A stretch of DNA of 64,000 nucleotides from Algihabitans albus (GTDB lineage Bacteria; Pseudomonadota; Alphaproteobacteria; Kiloniellales; DSM-21159): positions 496,001 through 560,000 of the forward strand of contig NZ_QXNY01000002.1 of NCBI RefSeq assembly GCF_003572205.1, read 5' to 3'. Position numbers and translations under genes: made by a program. Of the stretch, positions 47,227-55,851 are shown in pieces. Under the pieces are notes generated by a model that saw nothing but the letters and a program-made list of their open reading frames with translations, searched no databases and was not told the origin of the DNA. The stretch's first letter is position 1; the number at the start of each line of letters is the position of its first letter.

Positions 47227-48705
47227 CTACCCCAGCCTCAGGCGGCGCAAGGCCGCGCCGCCGCCGCTTTCGCGCGCGCGCTTCGCCAGCGCCTTCACAT
47301 CGGCGCTCATGACCACCGTCCCTTTCGAGACGAAGGACTCGTGGTTCTTCTCGATATCGTCGAGGATGTAGCGGTAGTTTACCATGATCCCGGCGGATTG
47401 CCGCAGGCCCTTGGGTGCGGTGTCGCCCAGCCAGTTGATCCGCTCCAGGCGCGCTCCGTTGCGCAGATGAAAACGCGCGACCGGATCGAGCGGCAGGCCG
47501 TCTTCGCGGGTTTCGGTGAAATACCGGGCGGCGATTCGGGTCAAAAGACCTTCCAGCGCCTTCGTCGTGACCGCGTCCTGCGCCCATTCGGGAGCCTCCA
47601 GGACAGCCCGCAACGCCTCCTCGGTCGCGTCGCTGCCGCCGAGTGCCCGCAGACCGCCCCGCTCCTCTTCGCTCATGGCCTGTTCGAGCACTTCGGCATC
47701 CAGCGTATCGAGCCATTTGCGCAGACCCGGCACGGGGGACAGGGTGGCGAAAACCTTGAGGTTCGGGAAGTCGCCCGAAAGCTCGCGTACGACCATCTTG
47801 ATCAGATAGTCGCCGAAGGAGATGCCCTGAAGACCGCGCTGGGTATTGGAAATGGAGTAGAAGATCGCCGTATTCGCATCCCTCGGATCGGATAGCGGCG
47901 CCTGCTCGTCGAGCAGAGCCTGCACGGAGCCGGCGATCCCCTTCGTCAGGGCGACTTCGATGAAGGCCAGCGGCTCGTCCGGCATGCGGGGGTGAAACAG
48001 CGCGAAGCAGCGCCGGTCGGAATCGAGCCGGTTGCGCAGATCGTCCCAGGAGCGGATTTCGTGCACCGCCTCGTAGGCGATCAGCTTCTCCAACAGCGAC
48101 GCCGGAGACGACCAGTCGATCTGCCGCAAGTCGAGAAACCCGACATCGAACCAGGAAGTCAGCAGCTCGTGCAGATCGCTGTCCAGCCCGCTGAGGTAGG
48201 CGTCCTGCTTGGCGATCGGCAAGAGGTCGGCGCGCAGATCCGCCAGGAACTTGACACCCTCGGGCAGCCCGTTGAACTGGGTCAGGAGCTTGACCCGTGG
48301 CGGAACCAAGGCTTGACGCAATGCGAACTGCGCGGTCAGCCGGGCCTCTTCGTCCGCTGCGGCGGCATAGTCCGCCATGGCCGTTTCGACCGCCGTTCGA
48401 TCCACGGCGAAGCGGGTCGCCAAGACCTCGAGGAACAGATGCCGTCCCTCTTCTTCAAGCTGCAGGTAGATGCGTCCCAGTTCCGCCGCCCGCCCGCGCG
48501 CCGCGACTTCGCCGCCGCGTGCCTTCAGGCAGTCCGCCATCAGCTTTTCCAAAGCGTCGGGATTGCGCGCGGCCTCGGCCGGTGAAGTCACGCCCACCGT
48601 GCGGGCGGCCGTGGCGGCGATATCGCGCCAAGCGCTGGACACGTTCCCGAAGGCGCGTTCGAAGAAGCCTTCCTTGACCGCCTGCTGCTGATCGCTCGTG
48701 GTCAT
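47227..48705 (-). CDS. matA: Malonyl-CoA decarboxylase
   Basis: MatA converts malonyl-CoA to acetyl-CoA and CO2, the last step of malonate use. The 492-residue protein has a helical N-terminal domain and the GNAT-like catalytic domain, with FYSISNTQRGLQGISFGDYLIK near residue 276 and ARFHLRNGARLERINWLGD near 425 holding the catalytic Ser and His. Start ATG 48705 follows the DctM stop by 11 bases, tying it to the TRAP operon. Confidence 0.94.
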   Translation of the reverse strand: MTTSDQQQAVKEGFFERAFGNVSSAWRDIAATAARTVGVTSPAEAARNPDALEKLMADCLKARGGEVAARGRAAELGRIYLQLEEEGRHLFLEVLATRFAVDRTAVETAMADYAAAADEEARLTAQFALRQALVPPRVKLLTQFNGLPEGVKFLADLRADLLPIAKQDAYLSGLDSDLHELLTSWFDVGFLDLRQIDWSSPASLLEKLIAYEAVHEIRSWDDLRNRLDSDRRCFALFHPRMPDEPLAFIEVALTKGIAGSVQALLDEQAPLSDPRDANTAIFYSISNTQRGLQGISFGDYLIKMVVRELSGDFPNLKVFATLSPVPGLRKWLDTLDAEVLEQAMSEEERGGLRALGGSDATEEALRAVLEAPEWAQDAVTTKALEGLLTRIAARYFTETREDGLPLDPVARFHLRNGARLERINWLGDTAPKGLRQSAGIMVNYRYILDDIEKNHESFVSKGTVVMSADVKALAKRARESGGGAALRRLRLG

Positions 48706-48716
48706 AACCGCCACCG

Positions 48717-50048
48717 CTACTTGATCGCCGGGCCCATCACCAAATCCGGGAGCCAGGTCGCGATTCCCGGAAAGACGCAGAGAAGAAGGATCGCGACCAC
48801 CATACAGCCAACGTAGGGCAACGATCCTTTCAAGATCGTTTGCAGTTTGATGTCGGGGGCGATGCCATTGATAACATAAAGATTGAGACCAACAGGAGGA
48901 GAGATCAGGCCAATCTCCATGTTGATCGTCAGAACCACCGCGAACCAATAGGGGTCGAAACCGGCGGCGGCGACGATGGGCAGCAGGATCGGGGCCGCCA
49001 TCAGGATCACCGCCACGGGGGGCAAGAAGAAGCCCGCGATCAGCAGGAAGACGTTGATCGCAAGCATCAGCACCCAGCGGTTAACGTCGAGCTGGGTGAT
49101 CCACTCCGCGATCGACTGGGTGATGAAGAGGCTGGAGAGCATGTAGCTGAACAGCCCCGACGCGCCGATGATCAACAGGATCATCACCGATTCCTTGGTG
49201 CAGTCGCGCAGAACAACCCAGAGCGCCTGGGCCTGCCACATGCGGTAGACGACGACCGCCACCACGATGACCAGCAAGGCCCCGACGGCTGCCGTCTCGG
49301 AGGGGGTCGCGACGCCGCCGTAGAGCGCGAAAAGCACGCCGAGGATGATCGCGATGAAGGGAACCACACGCGGCAGGGCCGAGAACTTTTCCGCCCAGCT
49401 GTAGACCGTCGGCGTCAACACCTCGGTCGCACCGTTGCGCCAGGTATCGTAGATCGACCAAGCCATGAAGAGCCCGACCAGCATCAGGCCCGGCAGGGCT
49501 CCGGCCAGAAAGAGCCGCCCGATCGAGGTTTCCGTCGCGATGCCGTAGACGATCATGGTGACGCTCGGCGGGATCAGAATGCCGAGCGTGCCGCCGGCGG
49601 CGATCGATCCGGCGGCCACGGTGTCGGGGTAGCCGCGCTTGCGCATCTCGGGGATGCCCATCTTGCCGATGGCCGCGCAGGTGGCGGGCGAAGATCCGGA
49701 GAGGGCGGAGAAAATGGCGCAAGCGCCCAGATTGGACACCACCAGCCCGCCGGGCACGCGGGTCAGCCAGCGCTCCAGCGCTTCGTAGAGATCGCTGCCG
49801 GCACGGCTGGAGGCCACGGCCGCGCCCATCAGGATGAACATAGGGATCGAGAGCAGCGCGAAGTTGTTCAGCTTGCCGAAGAGGATCTCCGGCAGCAGCG
49901 TGACCGAGAACCATCCGTTCCAGTCGAAGACCCAGATGAAGCCGACCGACACCACGATCAGGCCCATGGCGACCGAGATACCGGAGAAGAGAACCAGGAT
50001 GGTGGCCAGAGCGACCAGCACACCGAGCGTCAGCGGATCGAGTTCCAT
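48717..50048 (-). CDS. TRAP transporter large permease (DctM), malonate system
   Basis: DctM carries substrate and Na+ across the inner membrane. The 443-residue protein has about 12 helices with ALLSIPMFILMGAAVASSRAG near residue 64, SALSGSSPATCAAIGKMGIPEM, and GTLGILIPPSVTMIVYG, all typical. The late segment IGLISPPVGLNLYVING is conserved in the family. It lies 15 bases after DctQ and precedes the decarboxylase gene. Malonate as substrate is inferred from context. Confidence 0.93.
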   Translation of the reverse strand: MELDPLTLGVLVALATILVLFSGISVAMGLIVVSVGFIWVFDWNGWFSVTLLPEILFGKLNNFALLSIPMFILMGAAVASSRAGSDLYEALERWLTRVPGGLVVSNLGACAIFSALSGSSPATCAAIGKMGIPEMRKRGYPDTVAAGSIAAGGTLGILIPPSVTMIVYGIATETSIGRLFLAGALPGLMLVGLFMAWSIYDTWRNGATEVLTPTVYSWAEKFSALPRVVPFIAIILGVLFALYGGVATPSETAAVGALLVIVVAVVVYRMWQAQALWVVLRDCTKESVMILLIIGASGLFSYMLSSLFITQSIAEWITQLDVNRWVLMLAINVFLLIAGFFLPPVAVILMAAPILLPIVAAAGFDPYWFAVVLTINMEIGLISPPVGLNLYVINGIAPDIKLQTILKGSLPYVGCMVVAILLLCVFPGIATWLPDLVMGPAIK

Positions 50049-50063
50049 GGAATCAGCTCCGGC

Positions 50064-50624
50064 TCAGCGCGGCAGATCGCGCGTCACGCGCTCGGCCGCG
50101 GCCGCCGCGCCCAGCGCGTCGTCGGGAAGATCGAAGGGCCTGGCGTGGCCGGTCACGAGCGCCAAGAGGTCGGCGATGTACTGCAGAGACATCAATCCGA
50201 ACCCCAGGGGCAGTGCCGCATAGGGAATGTCCAGGGGGACGCCCCAAACCGTGTCGGACGTCCAGCCTCCCACCCAGGCCTCGTGCCACATCTCGAAACC
50301 GTAGAAGGTCAGGAGCAGGCAGACCGCCAGCGACAGCAGATAGGTTCCGACCGCAAGAGCGTAGCGCGCGCGGCCGCGCAGGTAGATCGGCAGGAGGTCG
50401 ACGTTCACATGCCCGCGCAGTTTCTGCACGTAGGGCATGCCGATCAGCGTCGCGGCCAGCATGCAGTAGGTCACGAACTCAGTCTGCCAGACCGTCGAGG
50501 CGTTCTCGACGTAGCGCAGATAGACCATCTGACAGACCACAAGAATCGAGACCGCGATCATCGAGGCGGCGAGAACGCCGCTGACGAGTGAAATCCGCGA
50601 GACGAGACGGAAAAAAACCACCAT
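50064..50624 (-). CDS. TRAP transporter small permease (DctQ)
   Basis: DctQ is the small four-helix membrane subunit that supports DctM. The 186-residue protein has helices at about residues 5-30, 47-66, 87-108 and 130-155, with VWQTEFVTYCMLAATLIGMPYVQKLRGHVNVDLLP typical of the family. Its start lies 95 bases after the binding-protein stop, across a strong hairpin at 50668-50704. Confidence 0.9.
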   Translation of the reverse strand: MVVFFRLVSRISLVSGVLAASMIAVSILVVCQMVYLRYVENASTVWQTEFVTYCMLAATLIGMPYVQKLRGHVNVDLLPIYLRGRARYALAVGTYLLSLAVCLLLTFYGFEMWHEAWVGGWTSDTVWGVPLDIPYAALPLGFGLMSLQYIADLLALVTGHARPFDLPDDALGAAAAAERVTRDLPR

Positions 50625-50667
50625 CGGAAAACGACCTTCGGGGACACGGGATCAGTAGGGCGCGCAC

Positions 50668-50704
50668 GGCGGCCCGGCGAGGAGACCACGCAAGCCGGGC
50701 CGCC
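50668..50704 (-). other. Strong stem-loop between dctP and dctQ
   Basis: GGCGGCCCGGC pairs perfectly with GCCGGGCCGCC over an 11-bp stem with a 15-base loop. No T tract follows on either strand. Such a structure after a binding-protein gene commonly stabilises the upstream mRNA 3' end, allowing excess DctP over the permease. Confidence 0.7.
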
Positions 50705-50719
50705 CTGCTCGCGGACTAA

Positions 50720-51715
50720 CTACTCGACCGAAAGCGCCATATCGAGCAGGCGCTGACCGTCGGGCACGCTCTCGATGAAGGCCTCGTAGGAGGACTCTGC
50801 CGCGATCTCGCGCCAGGCGTTGAACTCCGTTTCGGTCATCAGCGAGATCTCGACGCCGTTTTCCTCGAAGACGCGGCGTGCATTGGCGTCCTGCTTCTTG
50901 GCTTCCTCGAAGTAGAAAGCCTCGGCCTTCTCCGCGCCGGCCTCCAGCGCCGCGCGCTGGTCGTCGTTCAGCCGCCCCCAGCTACGCTCGGAGATGAGGA
51001 CGGGCTGATACATGAACCAGAGCGCGTAGTCGGCCACCGGTGTGAAACAGGCGACCTGTTCGTAGATCCGGAAGGACACGAAGCTGGAGGAACTGGTGTT
51101 GGCCGCGTCGAGCACGCCGGTCTGCATGGCGTTGTAGATCTCGGAGGAGGCCATGGAGGCGATCGAGGCGCCCGCCGAGGCCAACATCTGCTCGAAGGCC
51201 TTGCCGGCGGCACGGGTCTGCAAGCCCTGCACGTCGTCGGGCGAGGTGATGCAGCTCTCCTTTCCGGCGAAACCGCCGGCGAGGTAGCCGTCGACAAGCA
51301 CTCTGACTCCGTCATCCTCGGCGATCTGCTTGATCGCATCCATGAAGGGAGAGTCGTTGAGCCGAGCGGCATGGTCGTGGCTCTTCACCAGACCCGGCAT
51401 GAGAGTCAGGTTGAATTCCGGGTGGATGCCCCCGGCATAGGCCAAGGGAAAGACCGTCATGTCGAGCTGGCCGCGGCTGGTCGGCTGCCACTGCTCGCGC
51501 GCCTTGAAGAGGCTTTGGGTCGGGAAGATCTGGATCGACAGATCGACGCCAGCCTCCTCCACATGAGTCTTGATGATCTCGGCGACTTGGTGCCGGACGT
51601 CCGAGGTCGACCATTGGTGCGACAAGCGCAGCGTGGTCTGGGCCTCGGCCTGGCCGGTCAGGCCGCTGGTGGCGAGCAGGGCCGCCACGGCGGCGGCGGT
51701 GAGATGTTTGTACAT
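50720..51715 (-). CDS. TRAP transporter substrate-binding protein (DctP), malonate system
   Basis: The 331-residue periplasmic protein has a Sec signal peptide (MYKHLTAAAVAALLATSGLTGQAEA), then LRLSHQWSTSDVRHQVAEIIKT and the DctP signature LQTRAAGKAFEQMLASAGAS. It should bind a dicarboxylate and deliver it to DctQM. ATG 51715 gives the signal peptide after an AGGGAGGACAT ribosome site. The gene is first in the operon dctP-dctQ-dctM-matA, divergent from matR. Malonate specificity is inferred. Confidence 0.92.
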   Translation of the reverse strand: MYKHLTAAAVAALLATSGLTGQAEAQTTLRLSHQWSTSDVRHQVAEIIKTHVEEAGVDLSIQIFPTQSLFKAREQWQPTSRGQLDMTVFPLAYAGGIHPEFNLTLMPGLVKSHDHAARLNDSPFMDAIKQIAEDDGVRVLVDGYLAGGFAGKESCITSPDDVQGLQTRAAGKAFEQMLASAGASIASMASSEIYNAMQTGVLDAANTSSSSFVSFRIYEQVACFTPVADYALWFMYQPVLISERSWGRLNDDQRAALEAGAEKAEAFYFEEAKKQDANARRVFEENGVEISLMTETEFNAWREIAAESSYEAFIESVPDGQRLLDMALSVE

Positions 51716-51863
51716 GTCCTCCCTTTCCTTTGCTTTCGGCGCCCGCCGGCCAGAGCGATCTGCGCGCTCTTTCGGACGACGGGCGGTTTTTGTCCCTGTG
51801 CAACCGCTGGCGCGTGAGATAGCGCAGGTTCTGCAAAGACGCGGCAGCACCAGGATCGTAGCT

Positions 51864-51877
51864 TCTTGTATACAAGA
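51864..51877. promoter_or_regulatory. Probable MatR operator, site 1
   Basis: TCTTGTATACAAGA is a perfect 14-base palindrome in the divergent matR-dctP promoter region. It closely matches the TCTTGTA/TACACGA core reported for MatR in Rhizobium, as I recall. GntR/FadR-type repressors bind such palindromes. Confidence 0.8.
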
Positions 51878-51884
51878 GCGCAAA

Positions 51885-51898
51885 CCTTGTATGCAAAG
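51885..51898. promoter_or_regulatory. Probable MatR operator, site 2
   Basis: CCTTGTATGCAAAG is an imperfect version of site 1 whose centre is exactly 21 bases away, two helical turns. A weaker third match (51906-51919) sits another 21 bases on. The phasing supports cooperative binding of dimers on one face of the DNA. Confidence 0.7.
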
Positions 51899-51993
51899 CA
51901 GTCGGTCATGTATATCTGCCAATCGAGAAATTCTTCGCCGCGTGCGAGTCCGTCAACGACGGCACACGGCAGATTTGCCAGAAGGAGGCCGTT

Positions 51994-52725
51994 GTGGCGG
52001 CGGAACGGCGGGCCGACCGCATCCGGCAAAGCTTGGAACAGGAAATCGTGACCGGTCGGCTGGCGCCGGCGGCGCGGCTGGACGAAGTTCGTCTGGCGGA
52101 ACGCTTTCAGGTCTCGCGCACGCCGGTTCGCGAAGCGCTGATGCAACTCTCGGCAAGCGGTCTGGTCGAGATTCGGCCGCGACAGGGCGCAACGGTCGCG
52201 GAACTCGGTCTGAAGCGTATGGTGGAGATGTTCGAGGTCATGGCCGAGCTGGAGGGCCTCTGCGCCCGTCTGGCCGCCCGACGCATGGGCCAGCACGAAC
52301 GGACCGAACTGCAGCGGCTGCATGAGGACACCCGCCGCTTCGTTCGTCAAAACGATCCCGACGCCTACTACGCCGCCAACCTGGATTTCCACGAGGCGAT
52401 CTACGCCGGCAGCCACAACGGTTTCCTGGCCGAGCAGACGCGCGCCCTGCGCCAGCGCCTGACGCCCTACCGCCGCATCCAGCTGCGTCGCGCCGGGCGG
52501 CTGGCCGACAGCTTCGCGGAGCATGAACAGGTGGTGAGTGCCCTGCTGTCCGGCGATGCCGACGAGGCCGAACGGCTCCTCCGCAGGCATGTAACCGTCC
52601 AGGGCGGCGCCTTCACCGACTTCCTCTCCACCCTGCCCTACGGCGACAGCCAGATGACGGAGGGTCGAGCCACTACCGGCGAAGACAGCATCAGCAAAGA
52701 GAGCAAGCGACGGACCGCAGGATGA
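51994..52725 (+). CDS. matR: GntR-family regulator MatR (FadR/FCD type)
   Basis: The 243-residue protein has an N-terminal winged helix with LEQEIVTGRLAPAARLDEVRLAERFQVSRTPVREALMQLSASGLVEIRPRQGATV near residues 11-65. A helical FCD effector domain follows, with metal-ligand style Asp/His positions in NLDFHEAIYAGSHN and the late HEQVVSALLSGD. It likely senses malonate or malonyl-CoA. GTG 51994 has GAAGGAGG upstream. It overlaps matB by four bases and is divergent from dctP. Confidence 0.92.
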   Translation: MAAERRADRIRQSLEQEIVTGRLAPAARLDEVRLAERFQVSRTPVREALMQLSASGLVEIRPRQGATVAELGLKRMVEMFEVMAELEGLCARLAARRMGQHERTELQRLHEDTRRFVRQNDPDAYYAANLDFHEAIYAGSHNGFLAEQTRALRQRLTPYRRIQLRRAGRLADSFAEHEQVVSALLSGDADEAERLLRRHVTVQGGAFTDFLSTLPYGDSQMTEGRATTGEDSISKESKRRTAG

Positions 52726-54248
52726 GTGAAAACCTTTACGACCTATTGGCCGAGAACTTTCCGAAAGACCGCACAAAACCGGTAATGCAGCTGGAGGACG
52801 GACGCCTCCTCAGCTATGCCGATCTGGAGACACAGGCCGGCCGCTACGCAAGACTGCTGAGCGAACTGGGCGTGAAGCCGGGCGACCGCGTCGCGGTGCA
52901 GACCGACAAGTCGGCCAATGCCGTCTTCCTCTATCTGGGCGTCATGAAGATGGGCGCCGTCTACCTGCCGCTCAACGTCGGCTATACCGGCGCCGAGATC
53001 GCCTACTTCCTGGGCGATGCCACGCCGGCGCTGGTGGTCTGTCGACCCGAGAGCGAAGCGGTTCTCCGCGAGATTGCCGAGAAAAGCGGCGTTTCCCATG
53101 TCCACACCATGGACGCCCAAGGCGGCGGCAGCCTGACCGAAGCCGCGGCCGGTCTCGAACCCCTGGCCGAGAGCCATCCCGCCGCCGCCGCCGAACTGGC
53201 CGCGATCCTCTATACCTCCGGCACCACCGGGCGCTCCAAGGGAGCGATGCTGACCCATGGCAACCTCAGCTCCAACGCCCTGGCGCTGAAGGAGATCTGG
53301 GGGTTCCGTCCGGGCGACCGGCTGCTGCACATGTTGCCGATCTTCCACGTCCACGGCCTCTTCGTCGCGATCAACACCACTCTGGCAAACGGCAGCGAAA
53401 TGGTCTTCCTGCCCAAGTTCGATGCCGAACGCGCGATCCAACTGCTGCCGAGTTGCAGCGTGATGATGGGCGTGCCGACCTTCTACGTGCGCCTGCTGGC
53501 CGAGGTGGGCTTCACAAAGGAGGTGGCCTCCGGCGTCCGCCTCTTCGTGTCCGGCTCCGCTCCCCTGCTGGAAGAAACCTTCGAGGCCTTCGAGCAGCGG
53601 ACCGGCCAGCGCATCCTGGAGCGCTATGGCATGACCGAATGCGGCATGATCACCTCCAACCCCTACAGCGAAACGGAGGAGCGGCCGCGTCGCGCCGGAA
53701 CCGTCGGTTTCCCGCTGCCCGAGGTCGAGGTGCGCGTCGCGGACGAGGATGGCAGACAGCTCGGCGCCGAAGAAATCGGCGTCCTGGAGGTCAAGGGTCC
53801 GAATGTTTTCAAGGGCTACTGGAAGATGCCTGAGAAGACATCCGAGGAATTTCGCGCGGACGGTTTCTTCATCACCGGCGATATGTCCAAGATCGATGCC
53901 AAGGGCTGCGTCCACATCGTCGGACGCGCCAAGGACCTGGTCATCTCCGGCGGCTACAACGTCTATCCGAAAGAGATCGAGCTGGTGATCGACGCTCTGC
54001 CCGGTGTCGCGGAGTCCGCGGTCGTCGGCCTGCCCCATCCCGATTTCGGCGAGGCGGTCGCAGCCGTGGTCAAGCGCTGCGGCGAAATCGCCGAGGACGC
54101 GATCATCGAAGCCTGCGCCAAGGACCTCGCCCGGTTCAAGGTGCCCAAGCGCGTCTTCTTCGTCGAGGACCTGCCGCGCAACACCATGGGCAAGGTCCAG
54201 AAGGCCGAGCTGCGCCAAGCCTACGGCGAGACCTTCGGGACCGCTTAG
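52722..54248 (+). CDS. matB: Malonyl-CoA synthetase
   Basis: MatB activates malonate to malonyl-CoA with ATP. The 508-residue AMP-forming ligase has the P-loop LYTSGTTGRSKGAMLTHGNL near residue 163, the MLPIFHVHGLFVAIN segment typical of malonyl-CoA synthetases, ERYGMTECGM, and the C-terminal catalytic Lys in LPRNTMGKVQKAEL near residue 492. It begins inside the matR stop (ATGA). It works with the TRAP importer and MatA to convert malonate to acetyl-CoA. Confidence 0.95.
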   Translation: MSENLYDLLAENFPKDRTKPVMQLEDGRLLSYADLETQAGRYARLLSELGVKPGDRVAVQTDKSANAVFLYLGVMKMGAVYLPLNVGYTGAEIAYFLGDATPALVVCRPESEAVLREIAEKSGVSHVHTMDAQGGGSLTEAAAGLEPLAESHPAAAAELAAILYTSGTTGRSKGAMLTHGNLSSNALALKEIWGFRPGDRLLHMLPIFHVHGLFVAINTTLANGSEMVFLPKFDAERAIQLLPSCSVMMGVPTFYVRLLAEVGFTKEVASGVRLFVSGSAPLLEETFEAFEQRTGQRILERYGMTECGMITSNPYSETEERPRRAGTVGFPLPEVEVRVADEDGRQLGAEEIGVLEVKGPNVFKGYWKMPEKTSEEFRADGFFITGDMSKIDAKGCVHIVGRAKDLVISGGYNVYPKEIELVIDALPGVAESAVVGLPHPDFGEAVAAVVKRCGEIAEDAIIEACAKDLARFKVPKRVFFVEDLPRNTMGKVQKAELRQAYGETFGTA

Positions 54249-54335
54249 CAGCCATCCGGACGCCGCACTTGCGCTGGCGTGCCGTCTGCGCTTGAACAGC
54301 CGTAAAGATAGAAACGCTTTAACGGGAGACGCCCC

Positions 54336-55835
54336 ATGCCCGACGCTTCCACCTTGGTGACTCAGACCGACCCCCGCGCGCTGGTGCGCGAACTGGAGGG
54401 CAAGCACCTGATCGACGGCGCCCTTGTGCCTGCCGCAAGCGGCGGCACCTTCGACGTCGTCAATCCCGCCAACCTGCAGGTGATCGGCCAGACCGCCGAA
54501 GGCGACGCCGAGGACGTGGCCCGCGCCGTCGAGGCTGCCGTCCGCGCCCAAAAGGCCTGGGCCGAAACTCCCGCCCGCGAGCGCGGTAAGCTGATCGTCG
54601 AGTGCGGTCGCCTGCTGGAGCAGCACAAGGAAGAGCTGGCCAAGCTGGTGGCGTTGGAGACCGGCAAGGCCCTGCGAACCGAAAGCCGGGTCGAGGCGGG
54701 CGTTCTGGCCGACGCCTTCGTCTTCTACGGCGGACTGGCCAGCGAGTTGAAGGGCGAGTCCGTTCCCTTCGATCCGAACATGCTGACTGTGACCTCCCGC
54801 GAGCCGATCGGGGTGGTCGGGGCGATCATCCCCTGGAACGTCCCGATGATGCTGATGGCCTTCAAGATCGCGCCGGCCCTGGTCGCGGGCAACGCCGTGG
54901 TGGTCAAGTCGGCCGAGGAGGCGCCCTACGCGGTCCTGCGGGTCTGTCAGATCATGAACCAAGTCCTCCCCAAGGGCCTGTTCAATCTGCTGTCCGGCTT
55001 CGGACCCGAGTGCGGCCAGCCGCTGGTCGCTCACCCCAAGGTCGGCAAGATCACCTTCACCGGCTCGGTGGAGGCCGGCAAGGCGGTCTACCGCACCGCC
55101 GCCGAGAAGCTGATCCCGGTGACCCTTGAGCTGGGCGGCAAGTCGCCGATGATCGTGATGGCCGACGCGGACCTGGACAGGGCCGTCGCCGGTGCCGCCG
55201 CCGGCATGCGCTTCACCCGCCAGGGCCAATCCTGTACCGCCTCCAGCCGGATCTTCGTGCAGCGCAACCTGCGCGACGCCTTCGTCGAAAGACTCAAAGC
55301 CAAGGTCGACGGCATGGTGATGGGCGATCCGCTGGACGAAGCGACCGACATCGGGACCATCGTGAGTCAGCAGCAGTTCGAGCGGGTGAAGTCCTACATC
55401 GCCCAGGGCAAGGCCGAGGGGGGAACGGCGCACCTCTGTTCGCAGATCCCGGCGGACGAAGCCCTGTCGCGCGGCTACTACGTACAGCCGGTGATTTTCA
55501 CCGACCTGCCGGCGGACTCCCGCCTGATCACGGAGGAGATCTTCGGCCCGGTGACCTGCGTGATCGCCTTCGACGACTACGAGGAGGTGATCGCGGCGGC
55601 CAACGACAGCGTCTACGGTCTCGCCGCCACGATCTGGACCAGCGACCTCAAGACCGCGCTGGACGCGACCAAGCGGCTGGAGGCCGGCTTCGTCCAGGTC
55701 AACCAGAACCTGGTGGTCATGCCGAACCTTTCCTACGGCGGTATCAAGCAGTCGGGTCTCGGCAAGGAAGCCTCGCTGGAGGCCATGCTGGAGAACTTCA
55801 CCTACAAGAAGACCATCATCTTCAACATGGAGTGA
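54336..55835 (+). CDS. NAD(P)-dependent aldehyde dehydrogenase
   Basis: The 499-residue protein oxidises an aldehyde to an acid. It has PWNVPMMLMAFKIAPALVAGN, the cofactor region GKITFTGSVEAGKAVY, catalytic Glu in LELGGKSPMIV and catalytic Cys in RQGQSCTASSRIFV near residue 301. It follows matB by about 90 bases. One attractive role is oxidising malonate semialdehyde or a related aldehyde to feed malonate, but the family also includes succinate-semialdehyde and betaine-aldehyde enzymes, so substrate is open. Confidence 0.88.
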   Translation: MPDASTLVTQTDPRALVRELEGKHLIDGALVPAASGGTFDVVNPANLQVIGQTAEGDAEDVARAVEAAVRAQKAWAETPARERGKLIVECGRLLEQHKEELAKLVALETGKALRTESRVEAGVLADAFVFYGGLASELKGESVPFDPNMLTVTSREPIGVVGAIIPWNVPMMLMAFKIAPALVAGNAVVVKSAEEAPYAVLRVCQIMNQVLPKGLFNLLSGFGPECGQPLVAHPKVGKITFTGSVEAGKAVYRTAAEKLIPVTLELGGKSPMIVMADADLDRAVAGAAAGMRFTRQGQSCTASSRIFVQRNLRDAFVERLKAKVDGMVMGDPLDEATDIGTIVSQQQFERVKSYIAQGKAEGGTAHLCSQIPADEALSRGYYVQPVIFTDLPADSRLITEEIFGPVTCVIAFDDYEEVIAAANDSVYGLAATIWTSDLKTALDATKRLEAGFVQVNQNLVVMPNLSYGGIKQSGLGKEASLEAMLENFTYKKTIIFNME

Positions 55836-55851
55836 GGGCGGTTCCCGCGAC

